A stretch of DNA of 64,000 nucleotides, from NCBI GenBank assembly GCA_021014325.1, contig CM037459.1, forward strand, positions 12,123,501 to 12,187,500, given 5' to 3'. Numbering within the stretch: the first letter of the stretch is position 1; every line of letters begins with the position of its first letter. Of this stretch, positions 1 through 12,670 are shown piece by piece. The notes beneath the pieces were generated by a model that saw only the letters and a list, made by a program, of their open reading frames with translations, searched no databases and was not told where the DNA came from. A program made the position numbers and the translations under genes. The DNA is from Plazaster borealis (taxonomy: Eukaryota; Echinodermata; Asteroidea; Forcipulatida; Labidiasteridae).

Positions 1-1980
1 TAGATAAAGTATCACGGTAGTCGAGGTCTTAGTTTCAGAAAGTCGACTTGGCGAGATAAAGTATCACGGTAGTCGGGGCCTTAGTTTCAGTAAGTCGACT
101 TGGCGAGATAAAGTATCACGGTAGTCGGGGTCTTAGTTTCAGTAAGTCAACTTTGCTAGATAAAGTATCACGGTAGTCGAGGTCTTAGTTTCAGTAAGTC
201 GACTTGGCGAGATAAAGTATCACGGTAGTCGGGGTCTTAGTTTCAGTAAGTCGACTTGGCAAGATAAAGTATCACGGTAGTCGGGGCCTTAGTTTCAGTA
301 AGTCGACTTGGCAAGATAAAGTATCACGGTAGTCGGGGTCTTAGTTTCAGTAAGTCAACTTTGCTAGATAAAGTATCACGGTAGTCGAGGTCTTAGTTTC
401 AGTAAGTCGACTTGGCGAGATAAAGTATCACGGTAGTCGGGGCCTTAGTTTCAGTAAGTCAACTTTGCTAGATAAAGTATCACGGTAGTCGGGGTCTTAG
501 TTTCAGTAAGTCGACTTGGCAAGATAAAGTATCACGGTAGTCGGGGCCTTAGTTTCAGTAAGTCGACTTGGCGAGATAAAGTATCACAGTAGTCGGGGCC
601 TTAGTTTCAGTAAGTCGACTTGGCGAGATAAAGTATCACAGTAGTCGGGGTCTTAGTTTCAGTAAGTCGACTTGGCGAGATAAAGTATTACGGTAGTCGG
701 GGTCTTAGTTTCAGTAAGTCCACTTGGCAAGATAAAGTATCACGGTAGTCGGGGCCTTAGTTTCAGTAAGTCGACTTGGCGAGATAAAGTATCACGGTAG
801 TCGGGGTCTTAGTTTCAGTAAGTCGACTTTGCTAGATAAAGTATCACGGTAGTCGACGTCTTAGTTTCAGTGAGTCGACTTGGCGAGATAAAGTATCACG
901 GTAGTCGAGGTCTTAGTTTCAGTAAGTCAACTTGGCGAGAAAAAGTATCACGGTAGTCGGGGTCTTAGTTTCAGTAAGTCGACTTGGCAAGATAAAGTAT
1001 CACGGTAGTCGGGGCCTTAGTTTCAGTAAGTCGACTTGGCGAGATAAAGTATCACAGTAGTCGGGGCCTTAGTTTCAGTAAGTCGACTTGGCGAGATAAA
1101 GTATCACAGTAGTCGGGGTCTTAGTTTCAGTAAGTCGACTTGGCGAGATAAAGTATTACGGTAGTCGGGGTCTTAGTTTCAGTAAGTCGACTTGGCAAGA
1201 TAAAGTATCACGGTAGTCGGGGCCTTAGTTTCAGTAAGTCGACTTGGCGAGATAAAGTATCACGGTAGTCGGGGTCTTAGTTTCAGTAAGTCGACTTTGC
1301 TAGATAAAGTATCACGGTAGTCGACGTCTTAGTTTCAGTAAGTCGACTTGGCGAGATAAAGTATCACGGTAGTCGGGGTCTTAGTTTCAGTAAGTCGACT
1401 TGGCAAGATAAAGTATCACGGTAGTCGAGGTCTTAGTTTCAGTAAGTCGACTTGGCGAGATAAAGTATCACGGTAGTCGGGGTCTTAGTTTCAGTAAGTC
1501 GACTTGGCAAGATAAAGTATCACGGTAGTCGGGGCCTTAGTTTCAGTAAGTCGAATTGGCGAGATAAAGTATCACAGTAGTCGGGGTTTAGTTTCAGTAA
1601 GTCGACTTGGCGAGATAAAGTATCACGGTAGTCGGGGTCTTAGTTTCAGTTAGTCGACTTGGCATGATAAAGTATCAGGGTAGTCGGGGTCTTCGTTTCA
1701 GTAAGTCGACTTGGCGAAATAAAGTATCACGGTAGTCGGGGTCTTAGTTTCAGTAAGTCGACTTGGCAAGATAAAGTATCACGGTAGTCGGGGCCTTAGT
1801 TTCAGTAAGTCGACTTGGAGAGATAAAGTATCACAGTAGTCGGGGTCTTAGTTTCAGTAAGTCGACTTGGCGAGATAAAGTATCACAGTAGTCGGGGTCT
1901 TAGTTTCAGTAAGTCGACTTGGCGAGATAAAGTATCACAGTAGTCGGGGTCTTATTTTTCAGTAAGTCGACTTGGCGAGA
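1..1980. repeat. 52-bp tandem satellite, homogeneous part
   Basis: About 38 head-to-tail copies of a 52-bp unit beginning GATAAAGTATCACGGTAGTC and ending GTCGACTTGGCGA. Successive GATAAAG starts fall at 3, 55 and 107. Unit variants (TTGCTAGA junction, CACAGTAG, ATTACGG, TCGACGTC) recur at multiples of 52. The same run of variants is repeated 468 bp apart (9 units), and an older 208-bp (4-unit) period is visible near 150-470. The array runs off the left edge. ORFs through it are artefacts. Confidence 0.97.
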
Positions 1981-2970
1981 TAAAGTATCATGGTAGTCGA
2001 GGTCTATGGTTTCAGTAAGTCGTCTTGATGGTGAGACAATTATCACGGTACGTCGACTTCTTTGGTTCAGAATGTTGTTTTGGCGAGATATACTATCGGG
2101 ACAAGTCGACATATTACAGTTTCAGTAAGTCGATTAGGCGAGATAAAGTGTCAAGGTTAGTCGACATTTTGATTTCAGTAAGTCGTTATGGTGGGATATT
2201 TTATAGGGGCAAGTTGACATCCTATAGTTTCAGTTAATCGACTTGACGAGCTAAGTATCACGGTTAGTCGACATTTGGGTTTTTTTAGTAAGTCGTTTTA
2301 GCAAGCATTATCAGTTTCAGTAAGTCGACTCAGCGAGATAAAGTGTCACGGTAAGTCAAATTCTTAGTTTCAGTAGGCCGACTTGGTGAGATAATTTATC
2401 ACGGTTAGTCGGCTTCTTTAGTTCAGAAATCGATGGCAAGGTATATCAGAAGGAAATCATAGTTTCAGTAAGTCGACTCGGCGATATAAAATATTACGGT
2501 TAACGACATTTTGGTTTTAGTAAGTCGTTTTTGCAAGCATGTTTAGGACAAGTCGACATCCTACAGTTTCAGTGAGTCGACCCGGTGAGATAAAGTATCA
2601 CGAATAGTCGATGTCTTAGTTTCAGTAGATCGACTAGGTGAGATAATTTATCACGGTAAGTCGACTTCTTTGGTTCAGAAATCGATGGCGAGGCCTATTT
2701 ATCAGGACAAGTTGACATCCTACAGCTTCAGGAAGTCGACTCGGCGAGTAAAGTATCACGATTAGTCGACATCTTAATTTCAGTAGGTCGACTTCGTGAG
2801 ATGATTCAGACTGTAAGTCGACTTCTTTGGTTCAGAAATCGATGGCGAGGGACAATCAGGACAAGTCAGCATCGTATAGTTTCGGTTAGTCGACTCGGCG
2901 AGATAAAGTATCACCGTTAGTCGTCGAAATCTTAGTTTCAGTGAGTCGACTTGGCGAAATATCTCTTGGA
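1981..2970. repeat. Degenerate fringe of the 52-bp satellite
   Basis: The unit motifs GATAAAGT, TTTCAGTAAGTCGACT and AGTCGACAT remain recognisable, but spacing is irregular and many substitutions and insertions are present. Extra words such as GGACAAGTCGACAT, absent from the homogeneous part, recur about every 100-150 bp. Divergence rises away from the array, as expected at the edge of a satellite that homogenises mainly in its interior. Confidence 0.9.
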
Positions 2971-2989
2971 TTAAGTGGTATGTCACTTA

Positions 2990-4020
2990 TGGAGCTCCGT
3001 AAGCTGCCTCATTAAAATAATGAGCATTAAATGAGATGTTAGAACGTAAGAAAAGTAACCCCACTGAGTTGGTTATTAAAAAAAAAAATGCCCAATTGGT
3101 TTGTGGAAGAACATAATAATTCGTTCCGATCCTTCAAATTCTAAAGAAAAAGTAACCCGTGAAAATTTCGGTGAAAAATAAAAGCCTTGTTTTCGAGTAG
3201 AGGCGTATATCGGTTACGTGTTTCCGTGACAGCGTTTCTAACAGATGGCTGCAACCTGCAAACTTGATACTAACTGAGAAAAGTGCATTATTAAAGGCGT
3301 ACAACATTTTTCAGATCATTTCTAATAATTTGTCATGCCATTAACAACAACAACAACAACAACAACAACAACCTGTTGTTTTTCGCTATGTTTCTCGCAA
3401 TATTGAAATTGATATTGAATAAAAAAGCAGTGCGGGTACACCCACGTGATTTATTTTCATCAACACAACATCGATCCAACATTTTGCAATAAGTGTCAAA
3501 CTACACGATTCCAAATGTTGTTTTTTTAGCTGCATGCGGGGTACATCATTTTCCTGTCATCCAAATTCTAATCATGAATTAAACCTTTGAGTAAAATTAT
3601 GCGTTTTAATGTTATTTTGTTTTACTTTTAAATATCTTGACCACCAGTATATACCTATGAAGTTTCTCTGGGCTCAGGCGTCACTCGGAGACCTTTCAAC
3701 AAAACTTACCATTGAACGATAGCAGCAATACCTTGCATTAGAAATGATGAAATAAAATACAACGGGTTGAACTTTCCACTGAGCATGAATGTTGACAAAA
3801 TCGTCTAGTCACGCAGCTGTTTCGCATTTTTAGCTAGCACAGATGTGGACAATATGGTACGGTATCCCACGGTCATAGAAATTATTCCCGTCTAACTTAA
3901 AGGTATTAGTGGGACATTGGAAACTAATTGCGTAAACATTTAGAGAGGGATTTTGTTTTTATGTATATCTCTACAATTGATGCGAGAATACAGACTATGT
4001 AATATGTGGCATCACTTGTT
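2990..4020. other. Non-coding stretch with a CAA microsatellite
   Basis: No coding signal is visible. A (CAA)n/(AAC)n run of about nine units lies at 3342-3372. The rest is AT-rich unique-looking sequence. Confidence 0.6.
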
Positions 4021-4398
4021 TTAAAGGCACTGTACAAGTACGTTTGGTAATTACTCAAAATATATATTAGCATAAAAACTTACTTGGTAACGAGCAACAG
4101 GGAGCTGTTGATAGTATAAAACATTGTGAGAAACGACTCCCTCTGAAGTAACGTAGTTTTTGAGAAAGAGGTAATTTCTCACTAAAATAATAAAATACTT
4201 CTGGCCAGAAGCCTTATTCCTATCTGAAAGCACACAAATTTGTACAACGAGGGTGTTTTTTCTTACATCATTTTCTTGCAACTTCGATGACCAATTGAGC
4301 CCAAATTTTCACAGGCTTGTTATTTTATGCATATGTTGGGACACACCAAGTGAGAATACTGGTCTTTGACAATTACCAAACGTGTTCAGTTCCTTTCA
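4021..4398 (-). mobile_element. TTAA-type miniature element, family 1
   Basis: About 378 bp, starting TTAAAGGCACTGTACA and ending in an imperfect inverse of that start. The interior matches the copies at 11056, 12265, 19421 and 25922, sharing the internal word GAGAAACGACTCCCTCTGA and the inverted core around AAACTTCTTGCAAG. The right TTAA has decayed. It has no coding capacity, so a non-autonomous DNA transposon is inferred. Confidence 0.85.
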
Positions 4399-7300
4399 GA
4401 GCCACAAAGCCTGGACTTCCTGCAGGCACGATTTGTACACAGTCCAATGCAAGAAAACATTAAATCTTAAATTTTATGGAGAAGTTGTACTGTCTGATTT
4501 TTATCAAATTTTGATATGAAGAAAGGGGGCACGTCTCAAAACTTGTTCGGCTGTTACTTTTGTAACTCTTGAATTCAGGCGGAAATTATGACACCAAAAA
4601 TGTAAAATTTCCCATAATGACCAGTGTGGAATCTTGCCTGCCAGAAAGGCCCTGGAATGCAAAATGTCAATATTTTTGTAAACAAAAGTTTATAACGAAG
4701 CCTTCCTAGTAAAGTGTGTCATGTTTTATCCAAGAGATCAGGAAAAAAACATAAAAGCCCTTTAAATAATATAAATAGGCTACATTACATAACATTTACA
4801 GAGCCTTGTGTTTAGAACATGAATTTAGTGACAGGAACAATTCTCTGAACAATGGTGTTAAAATTAACAACCTTCTCTATTAAGAGGTGACGTCAGAATG
4901 TGGACATTTTTGTTCACAGCTATTGTTAGATAAAGAATGTGGAATGTTGCCATACCTGAATAGAACAAAGACTTCTATTTCTGCCGGCTGTAGTCGTCTG
5001 CAAGTGCCAGCTTTAGCATCACAGACCAAGCGCATTTCATCTTGATTGATCATGCAGCGAACAGCGCAGCAACCACAGCAGTGACCCTTTAGACAATGAA
5101 AGTCATACAGTAAGGATCCGTGGCGATGCTGAAACGATTGGTAGTGCCTCTGTTAATACGTCCCACCGTGAATTCCTCGGGGGTAGACCCAGATAAATCG
5201 AGCTTCCCCCGACCGGCTCGGCCCTCTGACTTGGCTCGTCAATGCTCCTGGAGATGGCGAAATAAAAATAATAATCCAACGGCTCGGAGCGAATTTCACT
5301 TTCCCGTACGCAATTGGAAACACTGTTCCAAAGCGTCTGCCACAATGTTGTGCTTATTTATTTCCAATTTAGCACAAATTTAATATCACGCATCCTATGC
5401 CTCTGTATAAAATGATCCATCAGTGTGTCGTGAACTTCCGAAGGTATGCAATTGAAACAGTTGTTTTACACAAGAAATTCCCTGGGCGCAACCCCTGTCG
5501 TTTTGAAATTATTATTGCAGTTTTTCCGTCGCGTACAAAAAATGCCAACACTGCTTTTTTTTGTTTATCAACAAGTACTGAGCTTTTGTCGAGTACTTCA
5601 AGCAAGCAAATGATTTGCGTTACCGCATCTTTGCAGCCATGGAAAGTAATAAAGGGTTCGCTGACGGCACAAATTAGTACGCAAAAAATAATATGCCATC
5701 AAAAACTGTGGACCTTGTGAACGAGACTGGCAGTGCGACAGTAGTGCGACATGCTGGGGGTCATAATCGGGCATAGAGTGTGTGACAGACTTTCTGTGGA
5801 CAGTCATGCCAGGGAATCAATAACTGGGGTGTAATAATGCATAGTATTACATCTGTTTTCCCATTCACCAAACATAAGGTCCGTCTACCTCCATGGTCTC
5901 AGTTTATTGCATGATAATAGTACAGCATTCTACGCCTCTAAAACTTGAATACTTATTAAGCCTACCTTGTATTAACACACTCGCTTTGGGCCTGCTGTAA
6001 TCTCCAGGTAAATTGCAGAGGTGCCTATTTTCTTTCCCCAACTGCACAGCAACCGTTTAACTTTAAGATACAATCATGTAACACAACACACTGTGAGTAA
6101 TAAGCCTACTGCATGTATCTCAGTCTTTAAACAACAGTTGATTACGGCTGCAATTCCAACGTCTGTGTAATGGCTCGGCAATTAGCAGTCCGTCTGAGAT
6201 GTGGAGAATGCAGGCAAACAGTGCGCCATACAGTGCACTCCCTTTAACATAATTGCACCGGGAGGAGGGAAAACTGATCTGGAAACGTTAGAACCTGTTG
6301 CACCCGGAGCCAAGACCCGAACATCTAGGTCTCTTTTCCCCTCTCTGTTTCCTCTCCAGTGGACGGTAACTTACCGCGGGATCTAACATGACACACGCAC
6401 TAATTAAAAGTCTGCCACATTCTAAGTGTCACACATTTTTCTCTCTTTCTTTTGCATATGAATGTTCTAACTGGACTAATTGAATATCAATTCGTAGTTG
6501 CACTTGCGGAGCGGGTACCAGTGAATAAGCTCTTGGATGTCTGCCTGTGTATTATAATAACGTATAAGTTGACTGCATGTCCTGTTGTTTTTCAAAAGGT
6601 AATTTTTGCTGGTAGTATAGGTTACAACTGTATAGATCCTGATGTCTGATCCTGTTCGTCAGACCAAAACATGTACACAGCAGAAATGCCACTGACCAAA
6701 ATCAACGATGATGTTCATTTCGTGTTGAGCGCACGGTCGAGATCGGAAACGATCTGGCCGCCAGTGCGGTCCAAACCTAACTTCGATCGGTTTTTATAAC
6801 GATTCAGCATCGGCAAAAGAACTTCCGGTCGATGTCAGAATGCATCCGGCAATAGAAAAGAAGAAGACGGACTTCCCTTCTCGCCACTCCACCCAAGAAA
6901 TCCTAACAGACATACAAAATTAATGACAGCAGATGGAAGGAACTTCACGCGTGCTTACCCTTGCATCCAGCCAGTGGGCGTATTAGCTTTGACTGGCATA
7001 TTATTTCGCGTATACTCCAAAGGTTTTGTTGCATAAAACGGGTATAATCCCTGTTTGACCATTCCCACACAGATGCTGTTATGATAAATAAATGGTCACA
7101 GTGTATTGTGAGATCTTTCTCAATACAAACGACTGTGCTCCATCCTACTACGATATTCTCCCTAATCGAGTTTCTGCAGCTGGGTGAGAGTCTGGCTCTC
7201 TAGCTCTGGTATAGCCCCTGGCAAGTGCGTGGACCGCACAGTGAAGTTCATGTTCATGTAACGCCTTGTGCGCATTGCCCTTTGTGCTACATACGGGGGA

Positions 7301-7681
7301 TGGGGTGGTGGTAAATTCATAATGTACCCTTTGCGTGTATACGTATACTCAAGTGTAAAGTGATAATTGCAAACAGCTGTTTATTAAACGTTAAAATTGC
7401 TAAGTACACGCAGACATAAACTTGCTAAGCAAAAGTAAGCGGGGATGCTCTATGGTTACGGGAAATGTGCACAAGTTTCCTTTTATTTAGGCTGGTTTAT
7501 GCAAGATTTGCCCGTGCTTAGCATAATGTGTTTAACACCCTTATCAAATTGGACCCATGTAAGATAGGAATTAAACTGCATCAAAATGAAATGGTAAAAA
7601 GTAAGACTCTAATTAAGGGGTGATTTCGAAGGAAGGTCCTGTTCTTTACACATCAGAACACAAAGTTAGGCCTATACATAA
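4399..7681. other. Non-coding stretch, no gene seen
   Basis: Short open frames occur at 5103-5383 and 5397-5720 on both strands. None has family similarity, convincing splice sites or coding-like composition. Nothing else is recognised here. Confidence 0.5.
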
Positions 7682-7998
7682 TTAAAGGTATTGTACACTT
7701 TTGGTAACAGCTCAAAATCAGTGTCAACATTTTGTGTGATTCAACATATGCATGAACAAACTTACCTGTGAAAGTTTGAGCTCAATTGGTCATCGAAATC
7801 ACGAGAAAATAGTGAACAGAGACCTTATGTGTTTTCTGTTTTTTCAAAATATCGCGCGTGATAAAAGCTATAGCATTTTAGGCAGAAATATTTTAAGGAA
7901 CCCTTTCAACCATTACTTACTTTAAATGATGTAAGTTATGTGTGAATCTGTGAACATTTGTGTTTTTCGATCTTACCAATAGTGTACAGGGCCTTTAA
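7682..7998. mobile_element. TTAA-type miniature element, family 3
   Basis: 317 bp. The left end TTAAAGGTATTGTACACTT and the inverse of the right end TTAAAGGCCCTGTACACTA align over about 26 bp with few mismatches. TTAA lies at both ends (7682-7685 and 7995-7998). The interior is unlike families 1 and 2. Non-autonomous DNA element inferred from structure. Confidence 0.8.
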
Positions 7999-8002
7999 GG
8001 TG

Positions 8003-8121
8003 ACCCTGAAGGGACATCAAACATAAATATTTACTTTAATATCTAGAGTATGCGAATTGCGGCAAAAAACGTGAATATTTACGTATATTCACGTAATTAG
8101 GTTTGATGTTCCTTCAGGGCC
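8003..8121. repeat. Short foldback element
   Basis: The left arm CCCTGAAGGGACATCAAAC is nearly the inverse of the right arm GTTTGATGTTCCTTCAGGG. The loop holds a second small palindrome (GAATATTTACGTATATTC). It directly abuts the preceding TTAA element. Confidence 0.8.
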
Positions 8122-11055
8122 GCCATACATAATTGATAATGTAAAAAACCCAAAAAAACAACAACAACATTAAAAACAAACTGTTATTTTAAATTTGAAG
8201 TTCACTTATTAAAAAGTGGATTTGTTTTAATCCTCCAGAGAAATGTTTAAAATACTGTAAAGGCTAAGAGAATACCGCAATACCACTGAAATCAAATAAT
8301 TGATCAAACAAAACAATCATCACCATAATTGCTAATGTAGCAATCTTTGTTTGTCGCTATTCACCAAAATGTGATTTTAGCACATGCGTTTATTTTAAGG
8401 TTTTTTTATGAATACTCTTCCATAAAACCAGTGATGTAATGATAATAAATATTTTTGTTTGGTATTCTTATTATTATTTTTATTTTATTTTACTATAAAA
8501 AGTATAGTTTTTATAAAGAAAAATAGTAATGTCACATTGCTGGGGAGCGAAAGTAACAATAACAAAAAGGTGTTCGCAGCGGCGGCGGAACACTTTTAAA
8601 AGTGGGGGCCCTTTTTTTCCTATGTATTTTATTTCGCACAACATAGGTATGTAGGCACACACCGGCTATGTTGGGCTATTTGGGGTACAAAATAGACCCA
8701 CACATGACTCTTACGGTCTTCCAGGAGTAGAGTAAATCCCTAAAAGAAACTGTCAAATTTGGCCGTTATCGAGCATTTTCAAATATCTAAGTTCACGTGA
8801 TTTATCTAAACCAATTCTTTTACGCAGGTTAATCACAAGATCTTTGGAGTTAATTTTACTTTCAGCGACCTAAAAAGTGTATTACTGAACCAATTTCAAC
8901 TCGACTGGGTTAACAACAGGAGCGATTGACGCAGCGATAAGCCAAAATGCAATTTGGCCGTAAAAACTGGCGTTTTTCGGGAACGATCGTTAGACAAAAT
9001 TACTATACCTTATACATTTGAACAACTACTTGCCATTCTGTGATTTGCCAATTGGCCATCAAGACGTGTTTTGTGAGATCGACTAAATGCAGATTGTGTC
9101 TACGTCATTCAGCCGCTAAGCTAATCGGATAACGTGGCGAGTGCGCATGCTCATAAGACGCATCCGACCGTGCCTCTAGCCTCTTTCTAGAATGGTGTCT
9201 TTATGAGCATGTGCACTTGCAGACAAGCATTTTTCAAAACGGCCGCACAACAATTTTTTTTTGATGAATTATCGGAAATAGGTTGATTTAATTTGTGAAT
9301 ATGTATATGTAAATATAATACAGGGTTGCTTGGAGTATTGAGACCACATGACTCATACAATAAAATCTTGACTATTGACCTGGAGACAGCACAGAAAGTG
9401 GTTTATGGGAGTTGTTGATTTTTAATGTAAATAAATTATGGTGGTGTTTCAGTTGGTGTGTTGTTCATCCTACCTTTTACAGAAATCAAAACAGGACAAA
9501 ACAAGGTCACAATACTGCACCACACTACACGTTTCACTTTCAGATATAAAAAAGGTACAGGGCAGCGACCCACACCACCCGGTACTCAGAGCTACATTCT
9601 ATACCTTGCACTTCGAAGAAGGACATTACAGTTACAGTGTTGACTTGTTTTTAATTAAGATGAATTTTAAACCATTTATGGGTGTGATGAGCTAGCACAC
9701 ATTAGTGATTCAGTGCAAATCAAGGAACCTCCAATGTGAGACCCAGCACAATGAATTTGAAAAAAATAAACACTTTCGCGGTAATATGCGCCATCATGTT
9801 CAGGCGTAACCAATGGACCATCGCACCAGTCCTCAGTACTTTGGGAAACCTAATTTGCAAAGTGAATATTGATTAGGGCCTATAACGTTGTGGTCAAGTT
9901 CATGGACGGTGAAACTTGTTTTCAAATTGAAACACAATTGCCATTTTCATCGGCGTTTATACGAATCAGCAAAATTTCCCCCTGAAAAAATAATCGAGAA
10001 CCACAAACTAAAAAAAGAAGGTAACACTATCGATTTAAATATAGGAATCAAACTTTAATAACAAAACAAGAATATTTTTTGTTTCGGTGGATAATAAAAG
10101 AAACTTGAAGAAAACCCAAACTAACAGTTACTCGATCGCGCAACATTGCACTCGAGAGGGACTAGCGTAGTCCGCTGGGCTACGTGGAAATGAAACAAAT
10201 TAGGCTGCAAAATACTTTATATAATGTCACATCATGCAGTCGTGTACGCGTCAACAGGGGAGGGTGGGCTCGTTTCGCATCATTTTACCACTGCTTAACT
10301 AAATCAGATGTATATGATGAGCCTTTTTAAAATGGGAGACTACTTTTTAAAAAAACATCTGATACTACATTGCGGCTAAGGCTGTAACTGCGGCTGGTGC
10401 ATGCTAACGGCTTCTAATGGGAATAACGCACGGAGACACGTTGTGGCGCAGCCGGGATTCCGGAACCAGCCCGCTATAAAGTCAGCCTATTTTTTACACC
10501 CGATTGCTAGTCTCGTGTGTGCTACTCGCACCAGCGGTGACTCGCACTGCAGGACTGGTGAAATGTGCATCGTGGGCCATTACTAACTATAATCTATTGT
10601 CCGGGGATGGCAACTCGCCTACGTTTGGCGTTAATTGCTGTTTTTGGTTATATGAATAAGATTATTTTGAGAAATGTAAAGGTGTGTATAATAATATTAC
10701 AAAAGGTAGTTGTCAGTGAACCATAATTTGGTTTCAATAGCTCAAATTAAAAGTGGGGGGGGGGGCAAAATGACTACATTTTCAAAAGTGGGGGCAACGG
10801 CCCTCGCCCCCCGGGTTCCGCCGCCGGTGGGTGTTCGTTTGAATTATTTGTATTGGCTTAGAATTTTATAGGTTTGGTTGATAAAAGTAAAACTATAAAA
10901 CCCACCACAAAAACAGGTGTTTGCTCATCAGAAGGAGGATCCTTTATGAGGTGTGGCTTGTAGTATGAATGCGCAGGATTGTCATACGTCACTGATGAGG
11001 AGCTGTGGATAAAAAATAATACATTAATATTAAAGGAGACACATTCCATGATAGC
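8122..11055. other. Non-coding stretch with G-tract
   Basis: No gene is supported. Frames at 9438-9695 and 10401-10586 are short and unmatched. A homopolymer run of 11 G lies at 10755-10765. Confidence 0.5.
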
Positions 11056-11409
11056 TTAAAGGCACTGAACATGTTTGGAAATTGTCAAAGACCAGTGTTC
11101 TCACTTGGTGTATCCCAACATATGCATAAAATAACAAGCCTGTGAAAATTTGGGCTCAAGGCGAAGTTGCAATAAAATTATGAAAGAAAAAACACCCTTG
11201 TTGTACAGATAGGAATAAAAACTTCTTGCAAGAATTTTTTATTATTTTAGTGAGAAATTGCCTCTTTCTCAAAAACTATACGTTACTTCAGAGGGAGTCG
11301 TTTCCTACAATGTTTTATAGTATCAACAGCTCTCCGTTGCTTGTTACCAAGTAAGTTTTTATGCTAATATTCATTTTGAGTCATTACCAAACGTGTACGA
11401 TACCTTTAA
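11056..11409 (+). mobile_element. TTAA-type miniature element, family 1
   Basis: 354 bp from TTAAAGGCACTGAACATG to a right end reading ACGATACCTTTAA. TTAA is intact at both ends (11056-11059, 11406-11409). Orientation is opposite to the copy at 4021. It has a small internal deletion, lacking part of the middle seen at 19421. Confidence 0.9.
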
Positions 11410-11564
11410 AAAGAATGTACAATTTGATTCATTCAAACTTTTATGAAAACATGTTTTGAAAACATGTTTTGAAAATGAGGGGGTGATTATTAGGCCCTTT
11501 TAATTCATGAGATTATTATTATACATGTAATAAGCACAATAATATGATACTTATTTAAACAATT

Positions 11565-11612
11565 TCGGACCGAGTTGGCTTCGGACCGAGTTGACCTCGG
11601 ACCGAGTTAGAA
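11565..11612. repeat. Three copies of a 16-bp unit
   Basis: TCGGACCGAGTTG recurs at 11565, 11581 and 11597 with exact 16-bp spacing. It is followed by a run of 13 G at 11633-11645. Confidence 0.85.
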
Positions 11613-12048
11613 TGCGTTTGGGGCATTGAGGAGGGGGGGGGGGGGTGCTCACAACAAATTATTGCTGTTCTGTATTTCATTTTGTTTTCCCAGCCACCTC
11701 CAAACATGTGGGTGCCACTGCGCCCACTAGGAATAAAGAATGTTATTTTGGGCTAAAACTGACGGACTAGATCAGGATAAGTGACCGCCATTGGTGTTGA
11801 ATAAATGCGCCAAAGTGTGTATTTCCTGTGTATTTCCAACGTTCTGATCAAAGTAATATTTTTTGACGACTTTCTTCTTTACACAGTGTTTGTCAAGTAC
11901 TATCTGGTTTCAGTTAGGCCTACTAATAGTTATTTTTTCTCCAGTTAGGCCTAACCGATTTGCACCGTCACTTCAAAATAAATTTCCAGTATGTCTATTA
12001 CCTCTCGTTGTTTCAGGTGGCATGCAGTGAGACAGTTCGATAAGGCTA

Positions 12049-12670
12049 CACTGCAAAACACTGGGGTGTTGAAATTGACACCACGGGTGTTGTCACATTA
12101 AAGATAGCCTACCGAAGAGAGAATTAAAATTAACATCATACAATATTATAAGGTGCACCAATGTAATTGTTTTGGCAAAAATTTGTGTTATTTTAACACC
12201 CTTATTGGTTGTAAATTTTGATTCTCTCTTTGGTATCTATATGACAACACCCATGGTGTCAATTTTAAAGGCATCGTCCACGTTTGGTAATTACTCAAAA
12301 TATATAGGCCTATTAGCATAAAAACTGACTTGGTTGAGCAACAGAGAGCTGTTGATAGTATAAAACATTGTGAGAAACGACTCCCTCTGAAGTAACGTAG
12401 TTTTTGAGAAAGAGGTAATTTCTCACTAAAATAATAAAAACTTCTTGCAAGAAGTTTTTATTATTCTATCTGGGAAAGCACACAAATTTGTACAACAAGG
12501 GTGTTTTTTCTTTCATCATTTTCTTGCAACTTCGATGACCAACAAGTTGAGCCCAAATTTTCACAGGCTTGTTATTTTATGCATATGTTGGGATACACCG
12601 TGAGAACACTGGTCTTTGACAATTTCCAAACGTGTATACGATGCCTTTAACACCCCCAGTTTTTGCAGAG
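12049..12670. mobile_element. TIR element flanked by TA, split by a nested insertion
   Basis: The left terminus CACTGCAAAACACTGGGGTG and the inverse of the right terminus CTCTGCAAAAACTGGGGGTG continue to match for about 50 bp, through the words ATTGACACC and GGGTGTTGTCA. Both ends abut TA, suggesting a TA target duplication. The right arm is interrupted by the family 1 element at 12265-12650; removing that insert restores the arm. Confidence 0.88.
12265..12650 (-). mobile_element. TTAA-type miniature element, family 1, nested
   Basis: Inserted inside the right arm of the element at 12049-12670. The uninterrupted arm would read GTCAATTTTAACACCCCC; here that single TTAA occurs on both sides of the insert (12265-12268 and 12647-12650). 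This shows the TTAA target duplication directly. The body matches the other family 1 copies. Confidence 0.92.

Noticed and set aside
1..1980. Regular repeats considered as a CRISPR array.
   Set aside because: The 52-bp units are contiguous with no unique spacers, and the genome is eukaryotic.
1906..2986. Short frames in the satellite.
   Set aside because: They translate the 52-bp repeat and its fringe; no start or splice context.
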